Position numbers and translations under genes: made by a program. The notes below the pieces were generated by a model. The model saw nothing but the letters and a program-made list of their open reading frames with translations. It made no database searches and was not told the origin of the DNA. A DNA stretch of 24,365 nucleotides from an uncultured Bacilli bacterium (lineage in GTDB: Bacteria; Bacillota_I; Bacilli_A; RF39; UBA660), in the NCBI GenBank assembly GCA_910583745.1, contig CAJTZC010000018.1, positions 1-24,365 on the forward strand, in the 5' to 3' direction. This document shows positions 12,512 to 20,023 of the stretch, piece after piece. Every line of letters begins with the position of its first letter. Positions within the stretch are counted from its first letter, which is position 1.

Positions 12512-12742
12512 TATAAAGCAAATGACGAAGACGGCATTTCAAAAGTAAGTTTCAAGAGAAGTCGTGGTTGGTGGAAACGATTAAACCGAAATGAGATGCA
12601 TATCACTTCCGATGCGCTCGTCTGATATGTAAGAGGAGACGGTTCGCTCACGTTAAGAGTTTTGAGGTGAATTGGATAGTTCGCAAAGTTAGGTGGTACC
12701 ACGGGTATAGCTCGTCCTTTCGTTTGTGAGCTTTTTATTTTT
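12512..12742 (+). promoter_or_regulatory. T-box riboswitch, isoleucine specific
   Basis: The leader has the T-box hallmark AGGTGGTACCACGG (12691-12704), whose UGGU bulge pairs with the uncharged tRNA acceptor end. Stem I is seen in the base pairing of GACGA (near 12526) with TCGTC (12618-12622) and in the distal GGTTGGTGGAAAC element near 12570. ATC at 12602-12604, followed by ACTTCCGATGC, sits where the specifier loop is expected and is an Ile codon. The terminator hairpin pairs AGCTC (12709-12713) with GAGCT (12728-12732) and ends in a TTTTTATTTTT run. Uncharged tRNA-Ile would favour the antiterminator and ileS expression. Confidence 0.92.
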
Positions 12743-12814
12743 GGAATTTTTCAAAAAGTTTGCCTTAGGTTAGAAAAATAGAATAGAATATAGTTTAGAA
12801 AGAAGGAAAATGAA

Positions 12815-15532
12815 ATGGATTATAAAGATACATTGAAGATGCCGAATACAGAATTTCCGATGAGAGGGAATTTACCTGAAAATGAGGTATTACAAAGAGA
12901 AAAATGGGAACAGATGGACTTATACAATAAGATGAAGGAAAAAAACAAAGAGGGAAAACCTTTTGTCCTTCACGATGGGCCTCCTTATGCGAATGGAGAT
13001 ATCCACGTTGGACATGCTCTCAATAAGACGATCAAGGACTTTATCAATCGTCATAAATTTATGATGGGATATGATGTTACCTATATCCCTGGCTGGGATA
13101 CGCATGGACTTCCTACGGAGCAAGCGGTTACAAACAGCGGTGTCGACAGAAAAAGCATGAGTAAAGCTGAATTTAGAAAGCTCTGTTTGGAATTTGCAGA
13201 AAAACAAGTCGCAAGGCAGATGGACGGATTTAAACGTCTCAATGTCCTCGCCGATTGGGAGCATCCTTATATTACGTACCAAAAAGAGTTCGAAGCAGCG
13301 CAGATTCGCGTATTCGGAGAGATGGTCAAGAACGGTTTGATTTTTAAGGGGATGAAACCAGTCTATTGGAGTCCAAGTTCTGAGTCTGCTCTTGCAGAAG
13401 CTGAAATCGAGTACAAAGATAGGAAAGATGCCTCTATCTATGTCGCTTTCCCTGTCAAAGAAGGGAATGACGTCTTGGATGCAGGAGATAACTTGGTCAT
13501 CTGGACAACAACTCCTTGGACCATCCCAGGAAATACGGGAATATGTGTCAATGAGACTTACGAATATGTCAAAGTCAAAGTCGGCGAAAAGAAATACGTC
13601 GTCGCGAAGGAACTCTTGGAGAGTTTGACGGAGCTCTTCGAATGGACTGACGTCGAAGAAATTTCGACTTTTAAGGGATGTGACATCGTCGGCTTGGAAT
13701 ACGATCACGTATTCAAGAACCGCGTAGGTAAAGTCGTCTGTGGCGACCACGTCACTTTGGATAGTGGTACAGGTCTCGTCCACACAGCTCCAAGTTATGG
13801 TGCCGACGATTTCGAAGTCGGTAAAAAGTTCGGCCTCGATATGGTGTTCGGGGTCGACGACGACGGAAAGCTAAACGAAGAATCTGGAAAAGAGTTCGCG
13901 GGCATGTATTTCGAAGATGCAAACAAAGCGATTACGATGAAGCTGGATGAGATGGGTGCATTACTCAAGTTAAAATGGATTACACACAGCTATCCACACG
14001 ACTGGAGAACGAAGAAACCGGTCATCTTCAGAGCGACATCACAATGGTTCTGCTCTATCGATAAGATAAGAGAAGACATTTTAAAAGAAATCGAAGGCAA
14101 TATCACTTGGCATCCTGAATGGGGTCAAACGAGACTCTATAACATGATTCGAGACAGAGGAGACTGGTGTATCTCTCGTCAAAGAGCATGGGGTGTACCA
14201 TTGCCAATCTTCTATAACGAGGACGGTTCTGAGATTTTGGATTACGATGTCATCATGCACGTCGCCGACCTTTTTGAGAAAGAAGGAAGCAACGTTTGGT
14301 TCGAAAGAGAGGCAAAAGATTTGCTTCCGGAAGGTTATACGAATCCTCAAAGTCCAAATGGTAAGTTCAAAAAAGAAGAAGACATCATGGACGTCTGGTT
14401 CGACTCTGGTTCTAGTCATACAGCCGTCATGGTCCAAAGAGGACTTTCCTATCCTGCAGATATCTATTTCGAAGGTTCTGATCAGTACCGCGGTTGGTTC
14501 AACTCGTCTTTGATTACAGGTGTCGCCGTGTATGGCAAAGCGCCTTATAAGACGGTTATCTCTCACGGATTTACGATGGACGGGAACGGGCAGAAGATGA
14601 GTAAGAGCTTAGGAAATTCTATCGACCCACTAAAATTGATCGAGTTGCACGGTGCCGATATCTTGAGATTGTGGTGTGCAAGTATCGATTATACAGAAGA
14701 TATGAGAATCAGCGACGACCTCATCAAGCAAGTAAAAGAATCGTATCGAAAGATAAGAAATACGTATAAGTTCTTGTTGGGAAATCTGAGCGATTTCGAT
14801 TACGAGAAAGATGCCGTCGAATTTAAAGACATGCTTCCTTATGACAAATACATGATGGTTCGATTGAACGAATATACAGAAGATGTCCTAGAGGCCTATG
14901 AGAAGTATAACTATCAAGAAGTGTACAAGTTGACAAACTATTTTGTTTCGTTCGATTTGTCGAATTTCTATCTAGATTTTACAAAGGATATTCTCTATAT
15001 CGAAAAAGAAGATGCTCTCTCTAGAAGAAGTGTGCAGACGGTTCTATACAACGTCGTCAACCATTTAATAAGACTTTTAGCGCCTATCTTGCCTTATACT
15101 TCTGAAGAGGTGTATGGATATATGAAGAACAGTGGAGAAAGTGTCCATCTAGAGCACATGCCATCGGTCGTCAAATTTGAAGGCGAAGAGAAAATCAAGA
15201 AAGATTTTGCTTTGTTCTTCCAAATAAAAGAAGATGTAAATAAAGCATTGGAAGATGCGAGAAACGAAAAGCTAATCGGTTCGAGTTTGGAAGCAGAAGT
15301 ATTTATCGACGCGAAAGATGAATACAAAAAAGTATTAGACGATTTAAGACCTTATCTAAAACAGTTGTTCATCGTTTCTGAGGTCAAGTTTGCAGACGAA
15401 GCATTGCCTGTCGTTGGCAAAGTAGGAGTTCAAGTCGTCAAGTCGACTGGTGAAAAGTGTGAACGTTGCTGGAACTATGTCGGACATACGGAAGACGGTC
15501 TTTGTCCGAGATGCAAAAACATTTTAAAGTAG
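12815..15532 (+). CDS. ileS: Isoleucyl-tRNA synthetase
   Basis: IleRS charges tRNA-Ile and edits mischarged valine. The 905-residue protein is a bacterial-type (IleS1-like) class I enzyme. The HIGH-type motif is HVGH at residues 64-67 in PPYANGDIHVGH; the editing CP1 domain spans roughly 190-390 and includes WTTTPWTIPGN and GTGLVHTAPSYGADDF; the KMSKS loop is GQKMSKSLGN near 593; the anticodon-binding helical domain follows. The end carries a zinc-binding CERCWNYVGH...CPRCK cluster with four Cys. Start ATG 12815 has AGAAGGA upstream. Length and all motifs are normal. Expression is controlled by the T-box ahead of it, and a terminator follows directly, so this is a single-gene unit. Confidence 0.98.
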   Translation: MDYKDTLKMPNTEFPMRGNLPENEVLQREKWEQMDLYNKMKEKNKEGKPFVLHDGPPYANGDIHVGHALNKTIKDFINRHKFMMGYDVTYIPGWDTHGLPTEQAVTNSGVDRKSMSKAEFRKLCLEFAEKQVARQMDGFKRLNVLADWEHPYITYQKEFEAAQIRVFGEMVKNGLIFKGMKPVYWSPSSESALAEAEIEYKDRKDASIYVAFPVKEGNDVLDAGDNLVIWTTTPWTIPGNTGICVNETYEYVKVKVGEKKYVVAKELLESLTELFEWTDVEEISTFKGCDIVGLEYDHVFKNRVGKVVCGDHVTLDSGTGLVHTAPSYGADDFEVGKKFGLDMVFGVDDDGKLNEESGKEFAGMYFEDANKAITMKLDEMGALLKLKWITHSYPHDWRTKKPVIFRATSQWFCSIDKIREDILKEIEGNITWHPEWGQTRLYNMIRDRGDWCISRQRAWGVPLPIFYNEDGSEILDYDVIMHVADLFEKEGSNVWFEREAKDLLPEGYTNPQSPNGKFKKEEDIMDVWFDSGSSHTAVMVQRGLSYPADIYFEGSDQYRGWFNSSLITGVAVYGKAPYKTVISHGFTMDGNGQKMSKSLGNSIDPLKLIELHGADILRLWCASIDYTEDMRISDDLIKQVKESYRKIRNTYKFLLGNLSDFDYEKDAVEFKDMLPYDKYMMVRLNEYTEDVLEAYEKYNYQEVYKLTNYFVSFDLSNFYLDFTKDILYIEKEDALSRRSVQTVLYNVVNHLIRLLAPILPYTSEEVYGYMKNSGESVHLEHMPSVVKFEGEEKIKKDFALFFQIKEDVNKALEDARNEKLIGSSLEAEVFIDAKDEYKKVLDDLRPYLKQLFIVSEVKFADEALPVVGKVGVQVVKSTGEKCERCWNYVGHTEDGLCPRCKNILK

Positions 15533-15540
15533 TTTTTGAG

Positions 15541-15573
15541 AACTATTCGAAGGAAAACATCGAATAGTTTTTA
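15541..15573 (+). terminator. Terminator of ileS
   Basis: AACTATTCGA (15541-15550) pairs perfectly with TCGAATAGTT (15560-15569) around a nine-base loop and runs into TTTAATTT. It starts 8 bp after the ileS stop. Confidence 0.92.
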
Positions 15574-15585
15574 ATTTGCAACACA

Positions 15586-15738
15586 ATGAAGAATAATAAA
15601 AGAGGAATAGATGAAACATTAAAACAATATTACCTAATCAGAGAACTGAATAAAGTATTAGTAGATGAATTCGTTGACAAAGTTTATGTTGGAAATTATG
15701 ATAAAGCTACAAAAACAAGAGATGTAGAAATTGTATGA
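15586..15738 (+). pseudogene. Site-specific recombinase, C-terminal remnant
   Basis: A 50-codon frame reads LKQYYLIRELNKVLVDEFVD, then KVYVGNYDKATKTRDVEIV, and stops at TGA. The pattern of a helix with VLxxFVDKVYV, a turn and a VEIV strand is the usual C-terminal end of large serine recombinases (DUF4368-type tails such as LIEKIxV...I.I.W/YNF). There is no catalytic domain and no ribosome binding site, and the frame begins just after the ileS terminator. TGA stands where W or F is usual and is followed by Asn-Leu, so the gene also lost its last residues. It probably marks the old end of an integrated element. Confidence 0.5.
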
Positions 15739-15795
15739 AACTTATAAGAGGAAGGCGAATCTTTTTTTATAGATGTGAAAAATCAGGAGGTAACA

Positions 15796-16410
15796 ATGAA
15801 CGAACTAAAAAAATACAGTGAAGAAATATTTGAAAGTATCAAACATAACGATGAATATGGGCATGAGTATTGGTTTGCAAGAGAATTGCAAAAAGTACTA
15901 GAGTATAAAAGATGGATAAATTTTGTAACGTAATTAAGAATGCTCAAAAAGCATGTGAGAATAGTAATTATGAAATGTTTGAACATTTTTCCCAAGTGGG
16001 AAAAACATCAAAAATGCCTAATGGAGGAGTAAAAAAATTATTAGATTACAAATTATCAAGATATGCCTGTTATTTAATAGTACAAAACGCAGACCCAAGA
16101 AAAGAAGTCGTCGCTTTAGGACAGACATAGAAACTTAACTAAAAAAGGGAACTATTCTTTAAATCAAACCGCCAAAAAATCGGGTGTTAAAAACTTTGAC
16201 CAATTTCACAATGCGGGTTATAAGGGATTATACAATGCTGAAACCGCGGACGATATTGCTAAAAGAAAAGGTTTGAGATATAGAGAAGATATTTTAGACA
16301 ATATGGGTAGTGATGAATTAATCGCTAACCTATTTAGAATTTCTCAAACAGAACAAAAATTAAAAAGAGACAACATTCAAGGAGAAGGTAAGGCCAAAGA
16401 GGAGGGATAG
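15796..16410 (+). pseudogene. dinD: DNA-damage-inducible protein D gene, broken
   Basis: DinD is a RecA-inhibiting, SOS-linked protein often carried on mobile elements. The first frame (ATG 15796, AGGAGG 7 bp upstream) reads DEYGHEYWFARELQKVLEYK and RWINF, then meets a stop. The match resumes in another frame at 15912 (NVIKNAQKACENSN, FSQVGKTSKMPNGG, KLSRYACYLIVQNADPRKEV, VALGQT); a missing T in the AATTTTG tract near 15923 explains the shift. After VALGQT a TAG at about 16128 and a deletion remove the middle of the protein. The C-terminal part is recognisable in NFDQFHNAGYKGLYNAE, DDIAKRKGL and ELIANLFRISQTEQKLKRD, ending at TAG 16408-16410. A further stretch in another frame (VEDIGDGIFEIYKVEK, to about 16470) may be more of the tail. 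Confidence 0.85.
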
Positions 16411-16479
16411 AGTGGAAGACATCGGTGACGGAATCTTCGAAATCTACAAAGTAGAAAAAGTGACTTTGGTGGTTTTCAT

Positions 16480-16946
16480 AGGGGGTATATAAAGTACGAG
16501 TACATAGACGGGGCAATCGTAAACTTTCTCTGGAGAAAAAGAGAAGAATAACTTTGGAGTCTACTAGGATAGCTCTTAGAGGACAAAGAAGAATGCTAAA
16601 TAAACCTTTTCGCGGTCGAAACTTGGTGACAAGTGTGTAAGTCTAGGGCTCGGTTAAAGTAGCACAAATCCGCGACGGCTCGATACCGTACATGGTAATG
16701 AACATTCCTAATGTGTGTGAAATTTGGTGGTGCAAGTCCACTTTAGTATTTGTAGGTAGATGCGATATGAAGTCGCTCTTCATAGAGGACATCTACTGGC
16801 TAGTGACTGAAATAAAAAATGTATTTTCTGTGAGAATCAATGTGAGGAACATCGAAATCTAATTTTTAAAAAATCCAATTCGTGATGAAGAAGGTTACGA
16901 CTGAAAATTGTAACAGAGAAGACACTAAGATGAACGGGTGTTTTTT
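16480..16946 (+). ncRNA. Structured non-coding RNA of unassigned class (or intron remnant)
   Basis: About 450 bp between the dinD remnant and rimM have no long reading frame on either strand but contain many helices. CGCGG (near 16611) pairs with CCGCG (near 16671) and encloses ACTTG-GTGA-CAAGT with a GNRA loop. ACGG and CCGT pair near 16675-16690. GTGG-TGCAAGT-CCAC is near 16730. A long nested hairpin has GTAGATG (about 16757) with CATCTAC (about 16790) around TATGAAG-TCGCT-CTTCATA. It ends in an AAGACACT/GGTGTTTT hairpin with a T-run. A group II intron remnant or one of the large phage-linked RNAs are possible, but I saw no domain V, and it does not look like RNase P RNA, tmRNA or SRP RNA. 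No promoter was identified in front of it. Confidence 0.5.
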
Positions 16947-16948
16947 AT
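16919..16948 (+). terminator. Terminator at the end of the structured RNA
   Basis: AAGACACT (16919-16926) pairs with GGTGTTTT (16937-16944, including two G-U pairs) across a ten-base loop, with T-run 16941-16946 forming the tail. Between this point and the rimM promoter (16950-17033) nothing else was recognised. Confidence 0.5.
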
Positions 16949-17033
16949 TTTGTTACATATTTGTGTAATGATAATGTAATGAAAAGCGATTGAATTATAC
17001 GTGCAGGAACTTTGTATGATTTTACCGTTGAAA

Positions 17034-17062
17034 TAGAAATTATTTCGATATTGTGATATAAT
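17034..17062 (+). promoter_or_regulatory. Promoter of rimM-trmD
   Basis: TAGAAA (17034-17039, 4 of 6), a 17-bp spacer, and TGA-TATAAT (17054-17062), a perfect extended -10. Leader length is only about 13 nt and contains the GGAGGAG ribosome binding site at 17071-17077. Confidence 0.72.
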
Positions 17063-17082
17063 CCTTTTTAGGAGGAGTTTGT

Positions 17083-17565
17083 ATGGAAAAAGTGTATATC
17101 GGTTATGTACAAGGCTTGCATGGTCTCCGTGGCGATTTAAAGGTAAAATGTCGCTTTGAAAATCCAGAGGAGGTCTTTCAAAAAGGAAATAAAATTCTTT
17201 TAAACGACGAGGAACATGTTGTGACCAACGCAAAGTTTTATAAGGGTTTCTACCTCGTCACTATCGACAATCTTAAAGATATAAACTTGGTCGAAAAATA
17301 TAAAGGATACGATGTCTTCTTCGATCGAGACGATTTGAAATTGGAGAAAGGGTATATTCTCGAGGATTTGTACGGTCTCAAGATAACCGATGGGAATAAT
17401 GAATTCGGTAAGGTAAAGGAAATTTTAGACAATGGAGTCTATAAGATTTTGGTCGTCGACTATGACAAAGAGTATATGATACCTCTCATCGACGAATACG
17501 TCAAAAAGGTAGACTTGTCACGCGGCGTGGTCGAGGTCGAAAATGTCAGGAGTCTCATTCTATGA
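17083..17565 (+). CDS. rimM: 16S rRNA processing protein RimM
   Basis: RimM binds S19 and helps mature the head of the 30S subunit. The 160 residues show the N-terminal barrel (VYIGYVQGLHGLRGDLKV, the VGxxxxxHGxRGExKV signature) up to about residue 85 and a C-terminal PRC-barrel domain with YGLKITDGNNEFGKVKEIL and MIPLIDEYVKKVDLSRGVV. Length is normal. GGAGGAG lies 5 bp before ATG 17083. The stop TGA overlaps the trmD start (ATGA), the conserved rimM-trmD arrangement. rpsP, usually upstream in this cluster, is not in the window; the place before rimM is taken by the structured RNA. Confidence 0.95.
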   Translation: MEKVYIGYVQGLHGLRGDLKVKCRFENPEEVFQKGNKILLNDEEHVVTNAKFYKGFYLVTIDNLKDINLVEKYKGYDVFFDRDDLKLEKGYILEDLYGLKITDGNNEFGKVKEILDNGVYKILVVDYDKEYMIPLIDEYVKKVDLSRGVVEVENVRSLIL

Positions 17566-18233
17566 GAATCGATATATTGACACTTTTTCCAGGCATGTTC
17601 GATGGATTTTTAAATGAATCGATCATAAAAAGAGCTCTTGAAAAGGGTATGGTCGAGATAAACTTAGTCAACTTTAGAGAGTATTCTAAGTTGAATAACA
17701 AACAGGTGGACGATACGATTTATGGAGGAGGTCCAGGAATGCTTCTTCGTTGTGAACCCATATTCGATTGTATCGACGACATCAAGACGAGCGAGGCAAA
17801 AGTCGTAATGTTGACTCCAGATGGAGAGCCTTTCTGTCAAGATAAGGCACGCGAATGGAAAGAGTTAAAACACATCATATTGCTGTGTGGCCACTACGAA
17901 GGATTCGACGAGAGAATTAAGAGCATCGTCGATTATGAGATTTCGATGGGAGATTTCGTCTTGACTGGAGGAGAAGTTCCAGCGATGGCGATTGTCGATG
18001 CCGTCACTAGGCTTCTGCCTGGGGTTATCAATGGCGACAGTCTCGAGAGCGAAACGTTCGAAGATGGTCTATTGGATTATCCGTGTTATACGAAACCCGC
18101 GGAGTTTAGAGGAATGAAAGTCCCCGAGGTGCTCTTAAGTGGGGACCACGCGAAAATCGATGCTTGGAGAAAAAACGCGAGAGTGGAAAAGACAAAAGCA
18201 AAGAGACCGGATTTGTTAGATTTAGAAAAATAG
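17562..18233 (+). CDS. trmD: tRNA (guanine37-N1)-methyltransferase TrmD
   Basis: TrmD is the SAM-dependent SPOUT enzyme that makes m1G37 next to the anticodon and so prevents +1 frameshifting. The 223 residues hold the start MRIDILTLFPGMFDGFLNES, DDTIYGGGPGML, the trefoil-knot SAM site with LLCGHYEGFDERI and DYEISMGDFVLTGGE, and the C-terminal tRNA-binding part with YTKPAEFRGMKVPEVLLSG and HAKIDAWR. It overlaps rimM by four bases. Length is slightly short of the usual 240 because of the trimmed C-terminus. rplS, often next, is missing; a damaged WG-repeat-like gene follows 26 bp later. Confidence 0.97.
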   Translation: MRIDILTLFPGMFDGFLNESIIKRALEKGMVEINLVNFREYSKLNNKQVDDTIYGGGPGMLLRCEPIFDCIDDIKTSEAKVVMLTPDGEPFCQDKAREWKELKHIILLCGHYEGFDERIKSIVDYEISMGDFVLTGGEVPAMAIVDAVTRLLPGVINGDSLESETFEDGLLDYPCYTKPAEFRGMKVPEVLLSGDHAKIDAWRKNARVEKTKAKRPDLLDLEK

Positions 18234-18259
18234 ATTTGTAAGAATTCAGGGAGGTATTT

Positions 18260-19168
18260 ATGGAAAAATTATCAAATCAATTTAAAGAGTTAGAGTGTAA
18301 AGGGAAAGTAGGGGACGACGAAACCTATTCTTTCTTATATCGTTTTATAGGGACAGATGGAAAAAAAGGTAGCTTCGAGACTCCATATAAACATCGACAA
18401 GAAGAGTTGTGTAAAGGACAATATTTTACTAAAAGACGAGCTCTTGTCACAGAAGAATTTCATTGAGATAGAGCTATATGGGACAAAGTCAAAGGAGAAT
18501 TTGAAGTCATAGAAGACGACAGTAGAGATTTTGTCCGTGGCTATAAAGTGGTCACTATGAAAGACGGAAGTTTCGCTTATTTGAGAGAAGAGGATGGAAA
18601 GCTATTGCCTTATAGATTTGACATCGCGAGCGACTTTAATGAACTCGGCTTTGCTATGGTGGGCCTAGGTCGAGGAGTAACTTGGTTAAACAAAAAGTTT
18701 GAAATATTGACAGGAACATATTGGGAGCCGTATACAGACCTAGGTATTCATGAAGCTCCAAACTGGTGTGGAGTAAGAGAGTTTTCTGGAAGTCCAGAAA
18801 CTAAGCTTTCAGCGCTATTTCAACCCGTGTTTGGTGGAAATGTGTTAATGGGTTGCTATATGAATTCTTTTGGGGAATTACAGCATTTTTCTCGTTTTAA
18901 TGGAGAACTGAAGCCTGAAAAAACTGACTCCATCGTCATCCCTCAAAAGTCAATCTTATTTCGTGGAACGGTGGCTTTGAATTTAAAAGATTACGATTTC
19001 GACGACAACGGTTATCTGCGTTTTGAAGATAGAATATATTTTGCACGTGGATTCTTTATCACTTTAGAAGATTTATTTAAGTTGTCTAAACAAAGAGGTT
19101 TGTTGGAAAATCTCGATAGAGAAGTGAAGCACTTGCAAATGCATCCAGTCGATTCTACAGAGAAGTAG
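18260..19168 (+). pseudogene. WG-repeat-like protein gene with an in-frame TGA
   Basis: Two frames, 18260-18466 and 18548-19168, are in the same phase and are separated only by TGA at 18464-18466, giving about 302 codons if read through. GGGAGG stands before ATG 18260. The sequence between the stop and 18548 (DRAIWDKVKGEF) is coding-like, so a single nonsense mutation is the simplest reading. The middle holds a WG-repeat-like unit: MKDGSFAYLREEDGKLLPYR, then FDIASDFNELGFAMVGLGRG and TWLNKKFEIL. WG repeats are beta-rich modules of unclear, often surface or inter-bacterial, roles. The rest (ARGFFITLEDLFKLSKQRGL at the end) is unassigned. A second start at 18548 lacks a good ribosome binding site. 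A sequencing error or programmed readthrough cannot be excluded. Confidence 0.6.
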
Positions 19169-19176
19169 GGAAATTT

Positions 19177-19532
19177 ATGGAAAAATATACATTTGATTCT
19201 TTAAGAGGAAAGAATTTTTAAATCACCTTACAAGTTCGACGAGACCGCGTTTTGGGAGAATGACTCGAATTTAATTATAGTGTCGAGAATTGTAGAGGAA
19301 CTTTTGTACAAAACGCAAAGCAAGATAAGTATTCCAATATCATCGAGAAGACAAGTGGAGAATTTGTAAGTGTCTTTATGTTGGTTCGAATGGGAAACGG
19401 CGAGTTTGCTTATATTCAAGAGAGTGACAATCAATTGCTTCCTTATCGGTTCGCTTTTGAAAATGGAAGTTTTGAGAAAACTGCTACAGAGAGCATGAAA
19501 TTTTCTTTGGCGCCTGTAGATGAAAAAAAATA
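19177..19532 (+). pseudogene. Second WG-repeat-like gene, degraded paralog
   Basis: The start looks like that of its neighbour (MEKYTFDSLRGKNF after GGGAAATTT), but a TAA follows after 14 codons. Coding resemblance returns in other frames: FDETAFWEN near 19240, then KYSNIIEKTSGEFVSVFM, LVRMGNGEFAYIQESDNQ and LLPYRFAFENG, ending at TAA 19530-19532. The block GEFAYIQESDNQLLPYRF is clearly homologous to GSFAYLREEDGKLLPYRF of the gene before, so these are tandem paralogs, this one with at least one nonsense and one frameshift change. No promoter between them was seen. Confidence 0.65.
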
Positions 19533-19554
19533 AGTTTTAAAGTCGCAATAAACG

Positions 19555-19563
19555 TGCTATAAT
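19555..19563 (+). promoter_or_regulatory. Extended -10 promoter of the small gene before spoIIGA
   Basis: TGC-TATAAT (19555-19563), perfect extended -10. At 17 bp upstream TTTTAA is only a weak -35. Start near 19570, leaving a leader of about 15 nt with the CGGAG ribosome binding site. Confidence 0.65.
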
Positions 19564-19585
19564 ACGGTTAATCGGAGTGATTTAT

Positions 19586-19963
19586 ATGAATTATTACCTA
19601 ATAAGTAAAACAGATAAAGCATTCAAATGCAAAAACTTTTTTGAAGCTACTGGAGGGTTTAGCTTCCATCAGAAGATAGCTATCACTGTCTACAATGCAG
19701 AGATGATTAATTATATTCTGAACAAAAAGTTGACGAATTCGCTTAAAAATATCATCAACTTATATCTATTTTATGAAGGGGAAGACGATGGGGATGGCTG
19801 TGCAGATAATCTGTTACCTAGAATCGAGCTTTTGAGAAGAGTATTGATTGAGAGTTATGCTTTTTATCTCTCTGAAAGTGAGATAGAGTCCTATCTTACA
19901 AAGTTCGATAAGTTGGAAGCGAAAATTGGCAATTTAGGTCAGAAAAAAAGTAGAAGTATGTGA
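19586..19963 (+). CDS. Small hypothetical protein upstream of spoIIGA
   Basis: A 125-residue soluble protein that I cannot assign. ATG 19586 is preferred to GTG 19577 because CGGAG (19573-19577) then lies 8 bp upstream. The sequence is MNYYLISKTDKAFKCKNFFE, then ATGGFSFHQKIAITVYNAEM, an acidic loop EGEDDGDGCAD and a helical C-terminal half with LLRRVLIESYAFYLSES and EIESYLTKFDKLEAKIG. There are no membrane segments. It has its own extended -10 promoter and its own terminator that begins inside the stop region, so it is a single-gene unit placed just before the sporulation cluster. Its promoter looks like SigA-type, not sporulation-specific. Confidence 0.7.
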   Translation: MNYYLISKTDKAFKCKNFFEATGGFSFHQKIAITVYNAEMINYILNKKLTNSLKNIINLYLFYEGEDDGDGCADNLLPRIELLRRVLIESYAFYLSESEIESYLTKFDKLEAKIGNLGQKKSRSM

Positions 19964-19995
19964 CATGGAATGACACGATATTCCGTGTCTTTTTT
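19962..19995 (+). terminator. Terminator between the small gene and spoIIGA
   Basis: GACATGGAAT (19962-19971) pairs with ATTCCGTGTC (19980-19989, one U-G pair) around GACACGAT and is followed by six T. It overlaps the stop codon of the small gene. The ATG at 19970 falls inside this hairpin, which argues against it as the spoIIGA start. Confidence 0.93.
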
Positions 19996-20023
19996 ATATA
20001 ATGAAGTCGAGGATGCGATAAAT

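Noticed and set aside
12499..12702. Minus-strand frame across the T-box region
   Set aside because: The region is fully explained by the T-box leader with its conserved antiterminator motif and terminator.
16480..16946. Firm call of a group II intron
   Set aside because: No domain V-like hairpin with an AGC triad and no intron-encoded protein were seen; kept only as an alternative.
15736..18466. TGA read as tryptophan (genetic code 4), suggested by in-frame TGA at 15736 and 18464
   Set aside because: TGA ends the HD gene, infB, GNAT member 2, rimM and spoIIGA, several at exact ATGA/TGATG overlaps with the next start, so it is a true stop; the two in-frame cases lie in decaying genes.
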